Shown here piece by piece: positions 23,006-31,321 of a stretch of 64,000 bases of DNA. Numbering within the stretch: the first letter of the stretch is position 1; each line of letters opens with the position of its first letter. The stretch covers positions 2,542,001 through 2,606,000 of the forward strand of contig NZ_CP087879.1 in the NCBI RefSeq assembly GCF_021442325.1, given 5' to 3'. This stretch comes from Agromyces marinus (lineage in GTDB: Bacteria; Actinomycetota; Actinomycetes; Actinomycetales; Microbacteriaceae). The notes under the pieces were generated by a model that did no database searches, was not told where the DNA came from, and worked only from the letters and a program-made list of their open reading frames with translations. The translations under genes and the position numbers were made by a program.

Positions 23006-24277
23006 TCACCCCCCGCGGTGCAGGGCCGCGAAGTGGGCGAGCGCCTCGGCGTCGGTCGCGCGTGCGGCGGCGCGACGCGCCGCGTCGAGGGCTGCGACCG
23101 GGTCGGACTCGCGCCGCGCGATGCCGAGCTGGCGTTCGGCCTCGGCGAGCCGGGTCCGGGCGTCGGCGCCCGCGAAGCTCCGCGCCCGTTCGAGGGCGAG
23201 CCCGGCGACGCGGATCTGGCTCTCGGCGATCGCGATCGCACCGGGCAGGGCGCCGCGCGCGCCCGCGAGCCGGTCGTCGGCACGCCGCGCGCCCGCGCGC
23301 GCGACCTCGAGCCGGTCGCGTGCGGCGCGAAGGCGGTCGCGGTCGGCGAACGGGTTCACCGAACGCCCGCCGCGTCCCACGAGCACGGGCGAGAGTTCGC
23401 CGATCGCCGCGGCGAGCACCGATGCGGCGTCCGGATCGACGGCGGCGTCGCGCTCGCGGCGCGCGTCGACGAGTTCCGCGTCGAGCCGCGCCGCCTCGGC
23501 CGACGCGTCGTCGTCGGCGCGCGCGAGGTCGAGTTCGACGTGCTCGACCGAGGCGAGTTCGGCATCGGCACGACCGAGCGCGTGCTCGGCGCGGCCGAGG
23601 AGGTCGGCGATCGGAGCGCCCGGCCGCTCCCCGAGCCGCCGTTCCGCCTCCGCGAGCGCCGAGTGCGCACTGTCGAGGTCGTGCACCGCGCGCCGCAGCG
23701 CGCCCCCGGCCCCGGCGAGCGCCGACGCGTCGAACCGGGTGGCGAGCCGGTCCAGCATCGACGCGGCATCCGTCGCCCGGGCCCGCAGCCGATCCGCACG
23801 TTCGCGCAGTGCCGGGGCGTCCTCCGCTGCACCCCGCTCGGCGGCCCGCCGCGACGACACCGACGCGGACGCCTCCGCGACCGCGCGCTCCGCGGACTCG
23901 CACAGCGACGCGATCCGCTCGCTCCACGAGCGCCGCTCGGCCGCGGTGTCGGGTTCGGCATCGTCGAGGCGCTGCTGCAGCAGGAACGCCTCGCGGAGCC
24001 ACCCGCGTGCCCGATCGACCGACCCGGCGAGCGCGCGCGCCGCCTCCGGCCCGAACTGCGCCTCGGCGAACCGCACCTCGTCCGCGGCGTCGCGCACCGC
24101 TTCGTCGGCCCGCACGAGACGGGCCTTGGCGTCCGTCTCGATCGCGACGACGGCGCGCGCATCCCGCGCCTCGCGGCGCGCACCGAGCCGGCGCAGCCCG
24201 ACGATGCCCGCCGCGAGGGCGATCGCGGTCGCACCGAACACGACGAGGGAGGGCAGCCAGCCGAGGGCGTCGGGCAT
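23006..24277 (-). CDS. Unidentified membrane-anchored coiled-coil protein
   Basis: 423 residues. One membrane segment at residues 7-27 (LPSLVVFGATAIALAAGIVG) is followed by about 390 residues that are almost entirely Ala/Arg/Glu-rich coiled coil with repeated LDRA, AEAR and ADDR-type heptads and no globular motif except a short SVNPFADRDRLRAARD. The layout resembles the helical half of TPM-domain proteins without the TPM domain. A structural role in the envelope is plausible but unproven. The ATG at 24277 is placed by a TAGGCT hexamer seven bases upstream. Confidence 0.78.
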   Translation of the reverse strand: MPDALGWLPSLVVFGATAIALAAGIVGLRRLGARREARDARAVVAIETDAKARLVRADEAVRDAADEVRFAEAQFGPEAARALAGSVDRARGWLREAFLLQQRLDDAEPDTAAERRSWSERIASLCESAERAVAEASASVSSRRAAERGAAEDAPALRERADRLRARATDAASMLDRLATRFDASALAGAGGALRRAVHDLDSAHSALAEAERRLGERPGAPIADLLGRAEHALGRADAELASVEHVELDLARADDDASAEAARLDAELVDARRERDAAVDPDAASVLAAAIGELSPVLVGRGGRSVNPFADRDRLRAARDRLEVARAGARRADDRLAGARGALPGAIAIAESQIRVAGLALERARSFAGADARTRLAEAERQLGIARRESDPVAALDAARRAAARATDAEALAHFAALHRGG

Positions 24278-24284
24278 GCCCGGG

Positions 24285-24290
24285 AGCCTA
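24285..24290 (-). promoter_or_regulatory. -10 element (leaderless) for 24277
   Basis: TAGGCT on the minus strand, seven bases before the ATG at 24277. Confidence 0.5.
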
Positions 24291-24353
24291 GCGCCCGCCG
24301 CCGGGCGCGGCGTGAATCCGCGTGGAACGCTTGGCCGTGGCATCCGTCGCCCC

Positions 24354-24359
24354 TAGGGT
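24354..24359 (+). promoter_or_regulatory. -10 element (leaderless) for 24366
   Basis: TAGGGT, six bases before ATG 24366. Confidence 0.55.
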
Positions 24360-24365
24360 CGGGTC

Positions 24366-24908
24366 ATGCGGGTGCTGCTGAAGCTGACCCTCGACTGCGA
24401 TGCGGATGCCGCGTGGCGGGCGATCCGCAGCCCGGCCGTGCTGCGCGAGGTCGTCGCGCCGTGGCTCGACTTCGAGTCCCTCGAGGCCGAGGGCTTCCCG
24501 GCGACCTGGCCCGAGGGGCGGCACCGGATGCGTGCGCTCGCGTTCGGCCTCGCGCCGAGCGGCGAGGAGGCGGTCGACATCTCCTACCCCGGCGGGCTGC
24601 CGCCTGGGGTGCGGTTGCTGCGCGATTCCGGGGGCGCGATCACGGGGCCGCTGTCGGCGTTCCGGGCGTGGGATCACCGGATGGCGGTCTCGCCGCTTCC
24701 GGACGGGCGCACGCTGTACCGCGACCGGTTGCGCGCGAGCGCCGGTGCGCTCGACCTGCTCGCGTGGTACCCCACGTGGGCGTTCTGGCAGTGGCGCGGC
24801 ATGCGCCTGCGGCAGCTCGCGCCGACGTGGGCGTACGATCCGCCGGGAACAGCGGATGCCGCGCGCGCCGAGCGCTCGGCGCACGCGCAGACCGGGCCGC
24901 GATCGTGA
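24366..24908 (+). CDS. SRPBCC-like small protein of unknown function
   Basis: 180 residues, soluble. The opening LLKLTLDCDADAAWRAIRSP followed by AVLREVVAPWLDF is the strand-helix-helix start of SRPBCC (START-like) ligand-binding domains, and alternating strands follow to residue 140, ending in a long helix LDLLAWYPTWAFWQWRGMRL. Family placement rests on this pattern only. Its stop overlaps the GTG of the DUF1684 gene (GTGA), so the two proteins are co-produced and may act together. Confidence 0.72.
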   Translation: MRVLLKLTLDCDADAAWRAIRSPAVLREVVAPWLDFESLEAEGFPATWPEGRHRMRALAFGLAPSGEEAVDISYPGGLPPGVRLLRDSGGAITGPLSAFRAWDHRMAVSPLPDGRTLYRDRLRASAGALDLLAWYPTWAFWQWRGMRLRQLAPTWAYDPPGTADAARAERSAHAQTGPRS

Positions 24909-25531
24909 CCGCGACGCTCGGCGCCCTCCAGGTCGCCGACTGGCGGCGACGCATGTTCGGGCTCTACGCGGGCGTACGCCACCTCAGCGTGCACGACCCG
25001 TCGAAGGGGCACGAGCTCTGGCGGTCCGGGCGCGACGAGCTCTTCGCCGGGCATCCGCAGTCGCCGCTGCTGCCCGACGACCGGGCCCGGTTCACCGGCC
25101 TCGACGTGGCGCTGTACGACCCCGACTGGCGGTTCGAGCTCGAGGTGCGCCGGCCGGCCGAGCCGCAGCGGATGGTCGTCGACTCGTCGACCGACGGCCC
25201 GATCCCGTTCTCGCTCGCCGGAACGGTGCGCATCCCCTACCTCGGCACGCTCGACGTGTGGCGGCTCACCTCGTACGGAGGCGGGCTGTTCCTCCCCGTG
25301 AAGGACGGCCTGGCCGGGGCGCCCGGCGGCGCCTACGGCGGCGGCAGGTACGTGCTCGACACGGCGAAGGGCGCCGACCTGGGTTCGGACGGCGACGACA
25401 GCCTCGTGGTCGACTTCAACTTCGCGTACAACCCGTCGTGCGCGTACGACGCGTCGTGGTCGTGCCCGCTGGCTCCCGAGGGGAACACCGTTCGCGCCGA
25501 GATCCCCGTCGGCGAGCGGATGCCGCGCTGA
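24905..25531 (+). CDS. DUF1684 family protein
   Basis: 208 residues. The conserved blocks DWRRRMFGLYAGVR and the C-terminal DFNFAYNPSCAYDASWSCPL, with the cysteine-containing NPSCAY motif, identify DUF1684, a widespread family of unknown activity with a beta-rich fold. It starts at GTG 24905 inside the stop of the SRPBCC-like gene. No signal peptide. The pairing with a START-like protein suggests a shared small-molecule role, which is inference. Confidence 0.88.
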   Translation: MTATLGALQVADWRRRMFGLYAGVRHLSVHDPSKGHELWRSGRDELFAGHPQSPLLPDDRARFTGLDVALYDPDWRFELEVRRPAEPQRMVVDSSTDGPIPFSLAGTVRIPYLGTLDVWRLTSYGGGLFLPVKDGLAGAPGGAYGGGRYVLDTAKGADLGSDGDDSLVVDFNFAYNPSCAYDASWSCPLAPEGNTVRAEIPVGERMPR

Positions 25532-25606
25532 CGCAGCGCCGCCGCGGGTGCGCAAGCGGTGGCGCGCCCGCGCCGGCGCGCGGAGCCGACGCACAGGGGC
25601 ATCCGC

Positions 25607-25807
25607 TATGGTGGTCCACGGCGCACGCGAACGAACGCGGCGCCTCGCGTCGTAGACACGCTTTCCGGGCCATGCCCGTCGACTGACTTCATACGGCGAA
25701 CGGATTCGCCGACCGGCGTCTTCGCCACTGCTCCCACCGTCGGGCCCGGGCCGCGCTGCGCGCCGCCCCGATCCGCGGAGGAACACCCTCCCGAACGGAA
25801 CACCTCT
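25607..25807 (+). promoter_or_regulatory. Long leader of the DEAD-box helicase gene
   Basis: A TATGGT hexamer at 25607-25612 is the only promoter-like element here, and no other start is in frame, so a leader of roughly 190 nt is likely. It contains a 15-codon open frame starting ATGGTGGTCCAC at 25608 that ends at TAG 25655. No Rfam family was recognised. Confidence 0.35.
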
Positions 25808-27361
25808 TTGTCCGAGACCACTTTCGGCACGCTCGGCGTGCCCGCCCCCCTCGTCGCCGCCCTCGCGGCCGACGGCAAGACCACCCCGACCCCGATCCAG
25901 GCCGACTCGCTGCCCGACACGCTCGCCGGGCGCGACGTGCTCGGCCGCGGCAAGACCGGATCGGGCAAGACGATCGCGTTCGCCGTGCCCATGGTCGCGC
26001 GCCTCGGCACGTCGCTCGCGGGCGGCAAGCGCCGCGCGGGCCGCCCGCTCGGCCTCATCCTGGCGCCGACCCGCGAACTGGTGACCCAGATCGCTCGCAC
26101 GTTCGAGCCGCTCGCCGACGCCTACGGCCTGAAGGTCACGACGATCTTCGGCGGCATCAACCAGAAGCGCCAGGTCGACGCGCTCCGCGCCGGCGTCGAC
26201 ATCGTCGTGGCGGCCCCTGGTCGCCTCGAGGACCTCATGAAGCAGGGCTTCGTGCACCTCGACGCGGTCGAGATCACCGTGCTCGACGAGGCAGACCACA
26301 TGGCCGACCTCGGGTTCCTCCCCGTCGTGACCCGAATCCTCGACAAGACCCCGCGCGGCGGGCAGCGCCTGCTGTTCTCCGCGACCCTCGACAACGGGGT
26401 CGACAAGCTCGTCAAGCGCTACCTCGAGAACGAGGTGCTGCACTCGGTCGACGAGGCCAACTCGCCGGTCGCCGCGATGACCCACCACGTCTTCCTCACC
26501 GACGACGCCGACACGAAGTTCGAGCTCGTGCGGACCCTCGCGAGCGGAACCGGCCGCCGCATCCTGTTCATGCGCACCAAGCACCACGCGAAGAAGCTCG
26601 CGAAGAAGCTGACCGCCGCGGGCATCCCCGCCGTCGACCTGCACGGCAACCTGTCGCAGCCGCAGCGCGACCGGAACCTCGCCGCGTTCGGCGACGGGTC
26701 GGTCAAGGTCATGGTCGCGACGGATGTCGCCGCCCGCGGCGTGCACGTCGACGACATCGAGCTCGTGGTCCACGTGGACCCGCCGATGGAGCACAAGGCG
26801 TACCTGCACCGGTCGGGTCGCACCGCACGCGCGGGCAGCGAGGGTGACGTCGTCACGATCGCGCTCCCCGGCCAGATGGACGACCTCGGCAAGCTGCTCC
26901 GCAGGGCCGAGATCCGGGTCACGCCGCAGCAGGTGACGCCCGCCTCGCCGTCGGTGACCGCGCTCGTCGGGCAGGTCGCCGCGTACGTCAAGCCCGAGGC
27001 CATGCCCGTGACCGCGCAGGGCGGCGGTCGCTCGCAGGGCGCGAACGCGCAGCGCAAGCGCGCCGCCCGCGAGGATCGCGCCGCGGCAGGCACCCAGCCC
27101 ACCGGCCAGGGGCGCCGCGGGCGCGGCCGCAGCGGCCAGTCGGATGTCGCCCCCGCGGCACCGCGCCGGGACCGTTCGGGCCGCCCGACGGAGACGAAGG
27201 CGCACGCGCCGAAGCAGGGTTCGGGTCAGTCCCGCGGCACGCAGACGACGGGCGCGCAGCGCGCGTCATCCGCTCGGTCCTCGCAGAAGCAGCCCCTGCG
27301 CGTCGGGAGCCTGGTCTCGCCGAACCGCAGCGCACGCACCAACCGGCGCGCGCAGGGCTGA
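25808..27361 (+). CDS. DEAD-box ATP-dependent RNA helicase
   Basis: 517 residues from TTG 25808, which has GGAACACC just upstream. Helicase motifs in order: Q motif (TPTPIQADSLP), I (GKTGSGKT), Ia (PTRELVTQ), II reading DEAD (TVLDEADHMADLG), III (FSATL), IV, V (VATDVAARGVHVDD) and VI (HRSGRTARAGSEG). The last 120 residues are a basic Gln/Arg/Gly-rich tail, typical of RNA-binding extensions. The class remodels rRNA or mRNA structure, often in the cold. An unusually long leader precedes it and a 15-bp-stem terminator follows. Confidence 0.96.
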   Translation: MSETTFGTLGVPAPLVAALAADGKTTPTPIQADSLPDTLAGRDVLGRGKTGSGKTIAFAVPMVARLGTSLAGGKRRAGRPLGLILAPTRELVTQIARTFEPLADAYGLKVTTIFGGINQKRQVDALRAGVDIVVAAPGRLEDLMKQGFVHLDAVEITVLDEADHMADLGFLPVVTRILDKTPRGGQRLLFSATLDNGVDKLVKRYLENEVLHSVDEANSPVAAMTHHVFLTDDADTKFELVRTLASGTGRRILFMRTKHHAKKLAKKLTAAGIPAVDLHGNLSQPQRDRNLAAFGDGSVKVMVATDVAARGVHVDDIELVVHVDPPMEHKAYLHRSGRTARAGSEGDVVTIALPGQMDDLGKLLRRAEIRVTPQQVTPASPSVTALVGQVAAYVKPEAMPVTAQGGGRSQGANAQRKRAAREDRAAAGTQPTGQGRRGRGRSGQSDVAPAAPRRDRSGRPTETKAHAPKQGSGQSRGTQTTGAQRASSARSSQKQPLRVGSLVSPNRSARTNRRAQG

Positions 27362-27381
27362 GCCCCGGGCCCCGCGCCGAC

Positions 27382-27416
27382 GACGGCCCCGCACCCTGCC
27401 CGGGTGCGGGGCCGTC
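27382..27416 (+). terminator. Terminator of the DEAD-box gene
   Basis: Perfect 15-bp stem (27382-27396 with 27402-27416) and 5-nt loop; only a weak T-rich tail (ATTTCG) follows. Confidence 0.75.
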
Positions 27417-27446
27417 ACCGATTTCGCCCGCGGGCGCACCCGGGGT

Positions 27447-27452
27447 TAGCCT
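27447..27452 (+). promoter_or_regulatory. -10 element (leaderless) for 27460
   Basis: TAGCCT, seven bases before ATG 27460. Confidence 0.5.
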
Positions 27453-27459
27453 GAGCCGC

Positions 27460-27963
27460 ATGAGCACCGAAGTCGTTGCCGAAGTCGTCATCCGTCCCGT
27501 CCGCGATTCCGATGCCGAGGCCCTGGGCAGGGTCCACGCCCAGTGCTGGCACGAGGACTACGACGAGCTCGTCAGCGCCGCGACGCTCGCGAACCTCTCG
27601 CCGCGGCGCATGGCCGAACTCTGGACGCACTGGCTGAGCCAGGGCGACGACCTCACGCATGTCGCGGCACTCGTCGACGGCGAGATCGTCGGGTTCGCCG
27701 GCGCCGGTCCGGCTCGCGACGCCGACGCGCCGCGCGAGCGCGAGCTGTACTTCATCCACCTGCTCGACGCGCACCACGGAAAGGGCATCGGCCAGAAGCT
27801 GTTCGACGCCGCCGTCGGCGACGCCTCGGTGTACCTCTGGGTGCCCTCGACCAACGACTACGCGATCCACTTCTACGACCGCAACGGCTTCACCGCCGAC
27901 GGCGTGTCGCACGACGAGCCGTTCCTCGGCGCGACCATCCACGAGGTGCGGATGGTGCGCTGA
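27460..27963 (+). CDS. GNAT-family N-acetyltransferase
   Basis: 167 residues. The fold is clear: IRPVRDSDAEALGRVHAQCW at the N-terminus, the central strand HVAALVDGEIVGFAG, the acetyl-CoA loop region DAHHGKGIGQKLFDAA (matching R/Q-x-x-G-x-G/A) and the final VYLWVPSTNDYAIHFYDRNGF. Acetyl-CoA-dependent transfer to an amine is expected, but the acceptor cannot be read from sequence. It stands alone and converges with the DUF4916 gene 14 bp away. Confidence 0.92.
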   Translation: MSTEVVAEVVIRPVRDSDAEALGRVHAQCWHEDYDELVSAATLANLSPRRMAELWTHWLSQGDDLTHVAALVDGEIVGFAGAGPARDADAPRERELYFIHLLDAHHGKGIGQKLFDAAVGDASVYLWVPSTNDYAIHFYDRNGFTADGVSHDEPFLGATIHEVRMVR

Positions 27964-27977
27964 GGCGCCCGCCGAGC

Positions 27978-28559
27978 TCAGCCGAGCACGCCGACCGAGG
28001 CGAGGGCGCGCCGCAGCAGCACGCCGCGACCGCCCTCCATCTCGTCGCCGAACGCCTCGCTCGCCGCCTCGTCGGGTGCGACCCAGGTGACCTCGAGGGC
28101 ATCCTGGCGGGGTTCGCAGGTTCCGGTCACGGGCACCACGAACGCGAGCGAGACCGCGTGCTGGCGCTCGTCGGTGAACGGCGAGATGCCCGGCAGCGGG
28201 AAGTACTCCGCGATGGTCGCGGGCACCGGGCTCGCGGGCAGCAGCGGGAACGCCATGGGCCCGAGGTCCTTCTCGAGGTGGCGGAACAGCGCGTCGCGGA
28301 TGGTCTCGCCGTACATCACGCGACCCGAGACCAGCGTGCGCGTCATCTCGCCGACCGCGTTGGCGCGAAGGAGCACGCCCACCTCGACCACCTGCCCCAG
28401 GCCGTCCACCCTGACGGGCACCGCCTCGACGTAGAGCAGCGGCAGTCGTCCGCGCATCTCGGCGAGTTCGAGGTCGGAGAGCCAGCCCGGGTTCGCGGGC
28501 GGCTGCACGACCGGTTCGTCGCCGGGGTTCCAGTCCGGATCGGGGGTTCGTACGGCCAT
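27978..28559 (-). CDS. DUF4916 protein with degenerate Nudix box
   Basis: 193 residues. The fold opening GWLSDLELAEMRGRLPLLYV and a Nudix-like segment GRVMYGETIRDALFRHLEKD place it near the Nudix hydrolases (DUF4916). In the consensus G-x5-E-x7-R-E-U-x-E-E-x-G the REUxEE part reads RHLEKD, so the metal-binding glutamates are largely replaced and ordinary Nudix pyrophosphohydrolysis is doubtful. The start ATG 28559 has a GTGGGG upstream and a CAGAAT hexamer six bases before it. Divergent from the alpha/beta hydrolase by 42 bp. Confidence 0.85.
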   Translation of the reverse strand: MAVRTPDPDWNPGDEPVVQPPANPGWLSDLELAEMRGRLPLLYVEAVPVRVDGLGQVVEVGVLLRANAVGEMTRTLVSGRVMYGETIRDALFRHLEKDLGPMAFPLLPASPVPATIAEYFPLPGISPFTDERQHAVSLAFVVPVTGTCEPRQDALEVTWVAPDEAASEAFGDEMEGGRGVLLRRALASVGVLG

Positions 28560-28589
28560 GGCACGATTCTGCCCCACGAGGCGACCGGG

Positions 28590-28595
28590 TACGAT
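28590..28595 (+). promoter_or_regulatory. -10 element (leaderless) for 28602
   Basis: TACGAT, six bases before ATG 28602. Confidence 0.5.
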
Positions 28596-28601
28596 GCCCG
28601 G

Positions 28602-29234
28602 ATGCGGATCGACGACGAGGCGGTGCTCTGGTCGGCGTCGCCGGCCGACCGTGCCGGACGCCCCCTGCTGGTGCTCCTGCACGGCTACAACTCGCACGAG
28701 GGCGACCTGTTCGGGCTGACCCCGTACCTGCCGCTCGAACCCGCCGTCGCATCGCTGCGCGCGCCGATCCCGACCGGGTACGGCCACGCCTGGTTCCCGC
28801 TGCTCGCGCAGGGCGCGGAGTTCGCGATGGCGGGCGCCGAGGAGGCGACCGCTGCGGTGCTGGACTGGCTCGATCGCGCGGTCCCGGAGGGCACGCCGGT
28901 CGGCCTGCTGGGCTTCTCCCAGGGCGGTGCGATCGCGCTCGAACTGCTGCGACACGCTCCCGAGCGGTTCGCGTTCGCGGTGAGCCTGGCCGGGTTCTCG
29001 CTTCCGGGCGAACGCCCGGGCGACCGACGCCTGGCCGAGCTCGCCCCACCGGCATTCTGGGGACGCGGCACGCTCGACGAGGTCATCCCCGCGGCATCCG
29101 TCGCGCGCACGCAGGAGTGGCTGCCGGCGCACACGACGCTCGACCAGCGCGTGTACGAGGGTCTCGGCCACTCGGTTTCGGACCGGGAACTCGGCGACGT
29201 GCGCGCGTTCCTCGCGGGCCGCTACGCGGACTGA
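28602..29234 (+). CDS. Alpha/beta hydrolase, carboxylesterase/phospholipase type
   Basis: 210 residues, cytoplasmic. The oxyanion segment VLLHGYNSHEGD, the nucleophile elbow GFSQGG at about residue 105, an aspartate in the TLDEVIPAASVA block and the catalytic His in GLGHSVSD give a complete triad. The small size and these motifs match the YpfH/carboxylesterase group that cleaves short acyl esters. Single gene; ends face to face with the DUF5997 gene, with a small hairpin between. Confidence 0.9.
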   Translation: MRIDDEAVLWSASPADRAGRPLLVLLHGYNSHEGDLFGLTPYLPLEPAVASLRAPIPTGYGHAWFPLLAQGAEFAMAGAEEATAAVLDWLDRAVPEGTPVGLLGFSQGGAIALELLRHAPERFAFAVSLAGFSLPGERPGDRRLAELAPPAFWGRGTLDEVIPAASVARTQEWLPAHTTLDQRVYEGLGHSVSDRELGDVRAFLAGRYAD

Positions 29235-29237
29235 CGC

Positions 29238-29255
29238 CGGGCGGTCAGACGCCCG
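29238..29255. terminator. Small hairpin between convergent genes
   Basis: CGGGCG/CGCCCG stem with 6-nt loop spanning the ends of the hydrolase and DUF5997 genes; no T-tract on either side. Confidence 0.35.
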
Positions 29256-29673
29256 CGCCACCGCCTCCGCCGCCGTGCTCGGCCTTGGCGGCCCGCTCCG
29301 CGTCGCGCTCGGCGATGCGGCGCTTCTCGGCGCGCACGCCCGCCTGCCGCGCCCGCTCCTCGACGAGCCACGACGGCGGCGCCTCGAGCAGCGCCTTGAT
29401 CTCGGCGGTGGTCAGCGGATCGGTGATGCCCGAGCGCGCGAGCCCCGAGTTCGAGACGCCGAGCTTCGCGGCGACGACGCTGCGCGGGTGCGGGCCCTCG
29501 CGTCGGAGGGTCGCGAGCCACTCGGGCGGGTCGGCCTGCAGCGCGGCGACCTCGTCGCGGGTCACGACGCCCGTGCGGAACTCCTCCGGGGCGGCCTCGA
29601 GGAGGATGCCGAGCTTCTTGGCCGCGGTCTCCGGCTTCATCGACTGGGACGTGCGGGGCTTGTCGGCATTCAC
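29245..29673 (-). CDS. DUF5997 protein with helix-turn-helix-like segment
   Basis: 142 residues. The conserved core begins MKPETAAKKLGILLEAAPEE. Residues about 66-90 (RSVVAAKLGVSNSGLARSGI) read like a helix-turn-helix recognition element, followed by a basic helix (RARQAGVRAEKRRIAERDAE) and a Gly-rich end. The family has no assigned function. It is transcribed away from an HTH-less LysR effector-binding domain, an arrangement that suggests the two form one regulator. Start GTG 29673 has GGAGG almost adjacent; the Met at residue 12 is an alternative. Confidence 0.82.
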   Translation of the reverse strand: MNADKPRTSQSMKPETAAKKLGILLEAAPEEFRTGVVTRDEVAALQADPPEWLATLRREGPHPRSVVAAKLGVSNSGLARSGITDPLTTAEIKALLEAPPSWLVEERARQAGVRAEKRRIAERDAERAAKAEHGGGGGGAGV

Positions 29674-29780
29674 CCCTCCACGGTAGTCGCACGCGGGAGG
29701 CGTCGCATCCGCCCGCTTCGGTGCGGTGCTCCCGGACGATACCCTGAGGGGGCCGCGCGACGCGGCGGAAAGGGGCGCTC

Positions 29781-30512
29781 GTGTCGCTGCAGCTGCGCTA
29801 CGTCGCCGGCGTGAGCCCGGCGAAATGGCTGCGCGCGTGGTCGGATCGGCGCCCCGACCTGCCGATCGAGGCACTGCGCGTCGACGAACCCGACCAGCTC
29901 GCCGAACTGGCCTCGGGCGCCGCCGACCTCGCGTTCGTGCGCCTCCCGATCGACGTCGCCGGGTTGCACCTGATCCCGCTGTGGGATGAGGTGGCCGTCG
30001 CCGTCCTCCCGAAGGACCACGCGCTCGCCGACGCCGACGCCCTGGAACTCGCGGACCTCGACGAGGTGCCCCGGGCGCCCGCGCACCCCGATCCGGCGAT
30101 GACGGTCGAACTCGTCGCCGCGGGCTCGGGGGTCGCGATCCTCCCGCACGGAGTCGCGCGCCTGCACCACCGCCGCGACGTCGTCGCGATCCCGGTGACG
30201 GATGCCGCGCCGACCCGCATCGCCCTGGTCTGGCGGACCGAGCGCGACGACGACGACATCCAGGAGTTCGTGGGCGTCGTCCGCGGACGGACGGCCAGGA
30301 GTTCGCGGGGCGCGGGCGATGCGGAGCCGCCCGCCGGAACCGGCACGGGCGGGCGCGCCGGTGCAGGCGCCGGGGCCGCTGCCGGCGGCGCCGGGGGCGC
30401 GTCCCGCGGGTCCGGCGGCACCGCCCGCGGGTCCGGTCGGAGGCCGGCTCGCGGACGCGGGGGCACGCCGGGCCGCAAGGGCGGCTCCGCCCGCCGAGGA
30501 CGGCGACGCTGA
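29781..30512 (+). CDS. Stand-alone LysR-type effector-binding domain with Arg/Gly-rich tail
   Basis: 243 residues. Residues 3-165 follow the LysR substrate-binding fold (LQLRYVAGVSPAKWLRAW, LPIEALRVDEPDQLAELASG, ADLAFVRLPID, VAVAVLPKDHALAD, GSGVAILPHGVARLH), but the N-terminal DNA-binding domain of LysR proteins is entirely absent. The last 75 residues are Gly, Arg and Ser repeats resembling an RGG nucleic-acid-binding tail. GTG start with GGAAAGGGG upstream. The following amidotransferase gene starts within its stop codon (TGATG), and DUF5997 lies divergently 107 bp away. Confidence 0.85.
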   Translation: MSLQLRYVAGVSPAKWLRAWSDRRPDLPIEALRVDEPDQLAELASGAADLAFVRLPIDVAGLHLIPLWDEVAVAVLPKDHALADADALELADLDEVPRAPAHPDPAMTVELVAAGSGVAILPHGVARLHHRRDVVAIPVTDAAPTRIALVWRTERDDDDIQEFVGVVRGRTARSSRGAGDAEPPAGTGTGGRAGAGAGAAAGGAGGASRGSGGTARGSGRRPARGRGGTPGRKGGSARRGRRR

Positions 30513-31255
30513 TGCGCGACATCCTCTTCCTCTCCGCGCGACCCGAGGTCGAGGCGGTCGGGCCCGAGTACGAATCGGTGCGCCGGGCGACCGGGCTCGA
30601 CGCGGGGCGCCTGGAGCACCTCAGGCTCGACGTCGAGACGCTGGACACCCTCGACCCGCTCGCGTTCGCCGGGGTCATCGTGGGCGGCAGTCCGTACAAC
30701 GTGACCACCGCACCCGAGCACAAGCACCCCGTGCAGCGGCGCGTGGAAGACGACCTCGCGCGCCTGGCCGAGCGCGCGCTCGCGGCAGACCACCCGGTGC
30801 TGTTCACGTGCTACGGCATCGGGGTGCTGACGCGCGTGCTCGGCGGCACGGTCGGGACCCTGTTCGGCGAGGAGGCCGCGGCGGTCGGCATCGCCCTCAC
30901 CGACGAGGGTCGTGCCGACCCGCTCGCGGGCGTGCTTCCCGAGCGGTTCGACGCGTTCGTCGGCCACAAGGAGGCGACCTCGCGCCTGCCCGACGACGCG
31001 GTGCTGCTCGCGGGCTCCACGGGCTGCCCCGTGCAGATCTACCGGGTCGGCGCGAACGTGTACGCCACGCAGTTCCACCCCGAGGTCACCGCGACGGACT
31101 TCATCGCCCGCGCGCGGGTGTACCGCCACCACGGCTACTTCCCCGCGCACGAACTCGACGCCTTCATCGGGCGCGTGCAGGCGGCATCCGTCACCGAACC
31201 GCAGCGATTGCTGCACCGTTTCGTCGAACTCGCCGACGCGCGCGACGCCGCCTGA
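30512..31255 (+). CDS. Class I glutamine amidotransferase domain protein
   Basis: 247 residues. The nucleophile is C100 in VLFTCYGIGVL and the His-Glu pair is in ATQFHPEVTATDF, so the GATase1 triad is complete. Stand-alone proteins of this kind resemble GMP-synthase glutaminase domains or gamma-glutamyl hydrolases; no synthase partner is nearby, so glutamine or gamma-glutamyl compounds could be the substrate. It is translationally coupled to the LysR-like domain gene by a one-base stop-start overlap, which suggests a common pathway. Confidence 0.88.
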   Translation: MRDILFLSARPEVEAVGPEYESVRRATGLDAGRLEHLRLDVETLDTLDPLAFAGVIVGGSPYNVTTAPEHKHPVQRRVEDDLARLAERALAADHPVLFTCYGIGVLTRVLGGTVGTLFGEEAAAVGIALTDEGRADPLAGVLPERFDAFVGHKEATSRLPDDAVLLAGSTGCPVQIYRVGANVYATQFHPEVTATDFIARARVYRHHGYFPAHELDAFIGRVQAASVTEPQRLLHRFVELADARDAA

Positions 31256-31269
31256 CCCCGAAGCGCGCT

Positions 31270-31301
31270 CAGCCGGGCCGACGTCGGTGTCGGCCCGGCT
31301 G
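31270..31301. terminator. Bidirectional terminator between amidotransferase and GlsB genes
   Basis: Perfect 13-bp stem (31270-31282 with 31289-31301) and 6-nt loop, placed between the ends of convergent genes. Confidence 0.7.
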
Positions 31302-31321
31302 ATGCGCGCGTTCGTCGCCCG

